From positions 248,001-312,000 of the forward strand of contig JAVLRN010000017.1 of the NCBI GenBank assembly GCA_032821775.1: a DNA stretch of 64,000 nucleotides. Reading direction: 5' to 3'. Made by a program: the position numbers and the translations under genes. Shown here piece after piece: positions 59,991-64,000 of this stretch (positions are counted from its first letter, which is position 1; every line of letters starts with the position of its first letter). The notes under the pieces are model-generated. The model saw only the letters and a program-made list of their open reading frames with translations. It did not search any database and had not been told where the DNA came from. This DNA is from Sanguinoderma infundibulare. Lineage: Eukaryota > Basidiomycota > Agaricomycetes > Polyporales > Polyporaceae.

Positions 59991-61180
59991 ATGTCCCACC
60001 TCGAGAAGGCCCAACCCGAGCTCGACGCCAACCCCCCGCCGGCGGCGTTTGGGGGAGCCAAGCCCCAGTACTACCGCAAGCTGGGCAACCCGGGTCCTCT
60101 GTATGTCTGGAAAACTTTGCGATTGCGCCTTGCTGGCAGCCTCTAATCTCTCGATCGGCAGGGGTCTGTTCGGCTTCGCGTCCACGACCTTCATCCTCTC
60201 CATGTACAACGTCCAGGCGCGCGGCATCGTCCACCCCAACGTTGTCGTCGGCATGGCCCTCTTCGTTGGCGGTCTCGCGCAGTTCGTCGCCGGCATGTGG
60301 GAGTTTGCGACCCAGAACACGTTTGGCGCGACCGGTGAGTCGTCGTCCATCATCACCATCATCATCTGCCCATGGGGCGCCGCATGTCAGCCGATTCGGA
60401 GCGCGTGCGAATCCCCGCATGTACTGAATTTACCCCACCTTCCCATCCGGCGCTCGGCTGTCACGCGCGCTGGAGAGCGTTTTCCCGGGGTCCGACGAAC
60501 CGTTTCGTGATTGCTGATTCCTGTGTGCAGCGTTCACCATGTACGGCGGCTTCTGGATGTCGTTCGCGACGATCTTCCTCCCCGGCTCTGGCGTGACCGC
60601 CGCATACACCAGCACGGCGGAGCTCAACTCTGCGCTCGGCATCTACCTCTGGACCTGGTTCATCGTCACCGTCCTTCTCCTGTGAGTACCTCCTCTGTCG
60701 CGTTATCTCCATCGTTGCGATGCTCGGTCGTTCCGAATTGAGTGGCCGGCCCGCCATCTCCCTTTCCAATTGAACGGAGTGCATCTTCGCGTTTCCGACA
60801 TTGTTCGCGTCCATTGGCCCTTCACACGGACGCTGACCGTGCCGACATACACACATACAGGATCGCATCTCTGCGCAGGAACCTCGGCCTCGTCGTCCTC
60901 TTCTTCTTCCTCTCCATCACGTTCGCCCTCCTCGGCGGAGGTACGTCCCCAAACGCTGCATGCTCTTCGCATGTATTGGTATTGATTGCGGACTTGGCCC
61001 CCGCTTGCAGGCAAGATCAACGCCGCGCACGCTGTCGCGCTCGACACGGCCGGCGGCGCATTCGGCATCATCACCGCACTGGTCGCGTTCTACGTCGGCA
61101 CCGCCGAGCTCCTCAGCGACCCCGCTCACTCGTGGTTCGTCCTCCCCCTTGGCCAGATACCCAAGGGCCGCGTCGACTAG
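59991..61180 (+). CDS. GPR1/FUN34/YaaH family acetate transporter, 227 aa
   Basis: Exons 59991-60100, 60162-60334, 60531-60681, 60861-60940 and 61011-61180 (684 bp). The family signature NPGPLGLFGFAST spans intron 1. Six hydrophobic segments follow: LFGFASTTFILSMY, VVVGMALFVGGLAQFVAGMW, MYGGFWMSFATIFLPG, LGIYLWTWFIVTVLLL, LGLVVLFFFLSITFALLGG and GGAFGIITALVAFYVGTAEL. Members of this family (yeast Ady2/Ato proteins) move acetate or ammonium across the plasma membrane. Introns of 61-196 bp are GT-AG. Length and topology are complete; intact gene. Confidence 0.93.
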
Positions 61181-62887
61181 ACCGACCACTGAGACTACTG
61201 TTACCCCGCTATCGCGTTATCTTACCGATTACTCGTCCCCTGGACTATATCTCTGGAGTCGGAGGCACGCGTTCGTGCCACGACAACTTGTCGATGCTCT
61301 GTACTTACATTCCCATTTACTTGAGAAGGAGCAAGCGCGTCGCCCACTTGCGTGTAGTACCAGGTAGTACCTTACTGTCCTTTAAAAGCGCACCCTTGTT
61401 GTCGTATATGCATATCCTTGCTTTGACAATGTACCCTCGTGGACCTGGACCAGACTCAAACCCCCGCCCTCGACTGTTAGTCTACGATATTTCTGTCGTA
61501 CGTGACGCATCTTTAGCTAACGTGTTCCGAACACGATTTAAGTTCTCGGGCAACCGACCACTGGTGAGCACGGCCTTCCGTCGTTCGTCGCAAACAAATG
61601 TGCTGAGCTCGAACACGAGGAATCTCGGGTTTTTTTAAAGGTTTGACATCGAGGTGTTGATAGCTTTTAGTGAAGCCATGCCGCCCCGTGGAAAACGGTG
61701 GCAAATCAAGCTCGGGGACGTGATGAGAACCTCGGTCGGCGCACATCACTGTTGAAAGCAGAGATCTGCGTCAGGTGAAAGTTCCGACTCGTCCGGCTGG
61801 TGAGTACTTGAGTGCATGTCATTTGGGCGCATGGCACCTCTTGGTCATCGGCCGTGATAACAGGTGGCTTCTGCGGCGTTGATGCATTCTACTCCATTTC
61901 AGTGGTGCAGAGATAGGTTCACGGCAAAGATGAACCTTTTAGAGTTTTAAGAAGTGGACAACTCGGTCGCGGACTCGATTGGCAGTGGAAAGCTGGAAAG
62001 CTGGAAAGCGCGCAGAAAATTCAGATCGTTCGTATATCACGCTCAAATTGCTCCCTTGGTGGACAGTTGGGGCTGAAAGATCCTTGGTGAAAAAGTGCGG
62101 ACCCTTCTCATGAGTTAGCTAAGCTGATCGAGTTCCCTGGCAGCTCAAGAGCTTGGATGACTTTTTTGTGGCGTTGCCGTCATCGGTGTTACGCGATGCC
62201 TCGTGACGTCGGCATCTCCCGGTCGAGGATTCTATGACGCGACACCAGACTGCACCTTCATTCGTTCTACCATCACCATGGCTGGTGAGTATGCTAGTTT
62301 GTACTGGATGACTTGCCCTGTACGTCGCTAACTTCCCAGTTTTATAGTCCCTGACGCTCGGGGTGTACGACGCCCTGGACCGTTTTCTGTTACTTTTGGG
62401 CGCATATAGCCGGGTCTCCCAACCCGTCTTTCGAAGAACAGCCAGCCGTTATGCCATGACCTTGATCTCGCCGGAGGATCTCTTGTATGGTACCTGGACG
62501 GGACCACGGATTGCCGATGAGCGAACCAACCCAGACAACTAAGGAAACTCGCACGCAACAGGTTCCGGAAGGCGATGATTGTCTAGATCACCAAGGATGC
62601 GACGACTGCGGCACGCAGATGGACGAAGTTGGCTCATAAAGCAAAGGTGTGTAGACTCAAGTCCTCTCCCGTCGCGATCTCTTCGAGAGGGAATCTGATT
62701 TGTCCGATCCGCTCACTGTTGACTCAGTCGCGAGATCCCGCATATCCTACTTGCTTTTCACTCACGACTGTGCTATCGTCTTGCAATCAAATGTCCTCTT
62801 TAGCGGTTTCCAGGTCCCAACAACACGCGCCCGTGTCATGGACCACTTAAACCGCGCATGCCAATTCAGCCCTCCTTCCTTCTCCAG
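61181..62887. other. Intergenic, nothing supported
   Basis: About 1.7 kb without a recognisable gene. A CCCGGTCGAGGATTC string at about 62218 is tRNA B-box-like, but no matching tRNA fold was found. Confidence 0.4.
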
Positions 62888-64000
62888 ATGTCACCTTTCG
62901 AGGAGAAAACACGTTCCAACGCCAAGGTCGCCGCGAATACCGAGGATCCATATGCAGGCCGCATCGTGAAGCATTCTAGAATCGGTGTTTGGGACCACTA
63001 CGTGGAGGCCCACCCGGACAGCGGCCAAATTACGCTCGCCTCGCCCCTCAAGCGGATTCGGTCAACCTTTACAGAGTCGCTGCCGTACATCACGCGCATG
63101 TTCGGGGACGTGCTCAGCATCCCGGGTTGCAAGTCTCATCTTGTCGTCTTTTTGCTGTCGGAGCTTGGCCTTGTGCTTATCCCCGCGCTGAATATCTGGC
63201 GAGTCACTATTTGGACATGGAGAGAGTGATGGCGACACTCTCCGTTCTCTAGGCTTCAAGGACAGCTACTGCGGGTGGTAAGTGGGATCGGTGTATCACG
63301 CCTCTGTTCCTAATCCTGCCGTGCCACTCAATAGATCCAGGAGGCGAGTGAGACGCGTATCATCGACACACGGCTGCTGTTCCAGATATGCGCCGGGCGC
63401 GTCGCGTTGACTGTCGAGAATATCGCACTCTCAAGCATCAAGGAGCACGCTGAAGCCACGCTCAACGGCCGCATCCGGCGATGGTTCACGCTGAAGGCGT
63501 TCGAGGCGCGCGCATGCGTCGATGTGCCCACCTTTGCTCTCGGCTCCGTGCAAGACCAGCTCGCGGCCGCGGGCGAGCACCCCGCCGACTCCGGGGGCGG
63601 CAACTTCGTGGTGTGGGAGACGATATGAATGGCGACTGAGATCGTCAGCATCGGGACGCAGCTGGGGACGCAGATTTACGCATTGATGGGCGCGTTGAGG
63701 GGCACGGGGACCGGTGAAGGGAGGACCACGATGTGGGTGACGCTCGTGGCAGAGGCCGCTCCGTATTTGCGCCACTTGAGTCCGTGGCTTTCTTTTGGTG
63801 CAGGTGAGTTGGAATTACCAGGCCCATGTTGGTGCAGCCCAGTTGACGTGGATTTTGGTGCATTAACGTATGCGGTAACGACGAAAAGCGTTGACTACCT
63901 CAAGATGAAAGGATGGTCGATGGTAGTCGGTGATTCGAAACACCGGAAGGAGCTCGTTGCTGGGAACCTTGCAGATTACGCAGTCGAGGGTGAGTATCGT
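62888..64000 (+). CDS. ABC transporter N-terminal part, partial, with in-frame TGA
   Basis: Exons 62888-63198, 63253-63277, and 63335 to a GTGAGT donor at 63990. Intron 1 is GC-AG (GCGAGT...CTAG). The joined reading gives LSELGLVLIPALNIWLQGQL (first membrane segment), then RLLFQICAGR, RIRRWFTLKAFEARA, CVDVPTFALGSVQDQL and later HRKELVAGNLADYAVEG. These blocks resemble the N-terminal region of basidiomycete full-size or half-size ABC transporters. A TGA at 63626-63628 follows VVWETI, and the frame then continues open to 63989. The stop may be a null allele or an assembly error. The start could instead be ATG 62858, 30 bp upstream. Confidence 0.6.

Noticed and set aside
62205..62245. tRNA gene
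   Set aside because: Only a B-box-like string; no acceptor stem or A box could be paired.

Overview
The window is nuclear DNA of a filamentous basidiomycete, most likely an agaricomycete. Genes on the right are split by many 50-60 bp GT-AG introns, and the left three quarters is a nest of LTR retrotransposons, DNA transposons and gene pieces. The organism is inferred from gene structure and element types; no species is claimed. I saw no rRNA, convincing tRNA or CRISPR array.

Layout. 1-44 is the 5' end of a minus-strand gene for a secreted protein, followed by 3.3 kb of unrecognised DNA. 3385-8787 is a complete Ty1/copia element with a 5-bp target duplication; its polyprotein is one frame broken by eight stop codons and no frameshift. 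8.8-12 kb holds unknown DNA and a broken trehalose-6-phosphate synthase piece. 11996-28750 is a large Ty3/gypsy element on the minus strand (E1). Inside E1 lie a hAT-type MITE (13334-13981) and a 3.9-kb TIR element (20074-23963, Pack-1) carrying pieces of malate dehydrogenase, a UBC4/5-type ubiquitin-conjugating enzyme and Sec61 alpha. A solo LTR follows at 28961-29428. 31116-42380 is a second Ty3/gypsy element on the minus strand (E2). 43808-47394 is a second TIR element (Pack-2) with the same ends as Pack-1 but different cargo, including a RAT1/XRN-type exonuclease piece. Another solo LTR lies at 47590-48058.

E2, the 42.95-48.92 kb block and their nested elements all sit inside one host gene (gene A). 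Its three surviving pieces (30845-31115, 42381-42950, 48925-49423) align in order with the intact tandem paralogue gene B (50303-51543). From about 48.9 kb rightward the DNA is ordinary CpG-rich genic sequence: gene B, an NAD(P)-dependent aldehyde dehydrogenase, an NAT9-like acetyltransferase with a 16-bp micro-exon, a small membrane-protein candidate, a GPR1/FUN34/YaaH acetate-transporter-family gene, and the start of an ABC transporter.

The most unusual observation is that both gypsy elements carry, between the integrase end and the 3' LTR, an extra gene on the opposite strand to gag-pol. It encodes a protein with a Cys6 cluster spaced like a fungal Zn(II)2Cys6 domain. In E2 it is fully open (596 aa, three canonical introns) while the neighbouring gag-pol is full of stops. 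Because the gene is antisense to the genomic RNA, its introns would survive retrotransposition. The second unusual observation is the pair of Pack-type TIR elements that share their ends and a central palindromic module but carry different multi-gene cargo.
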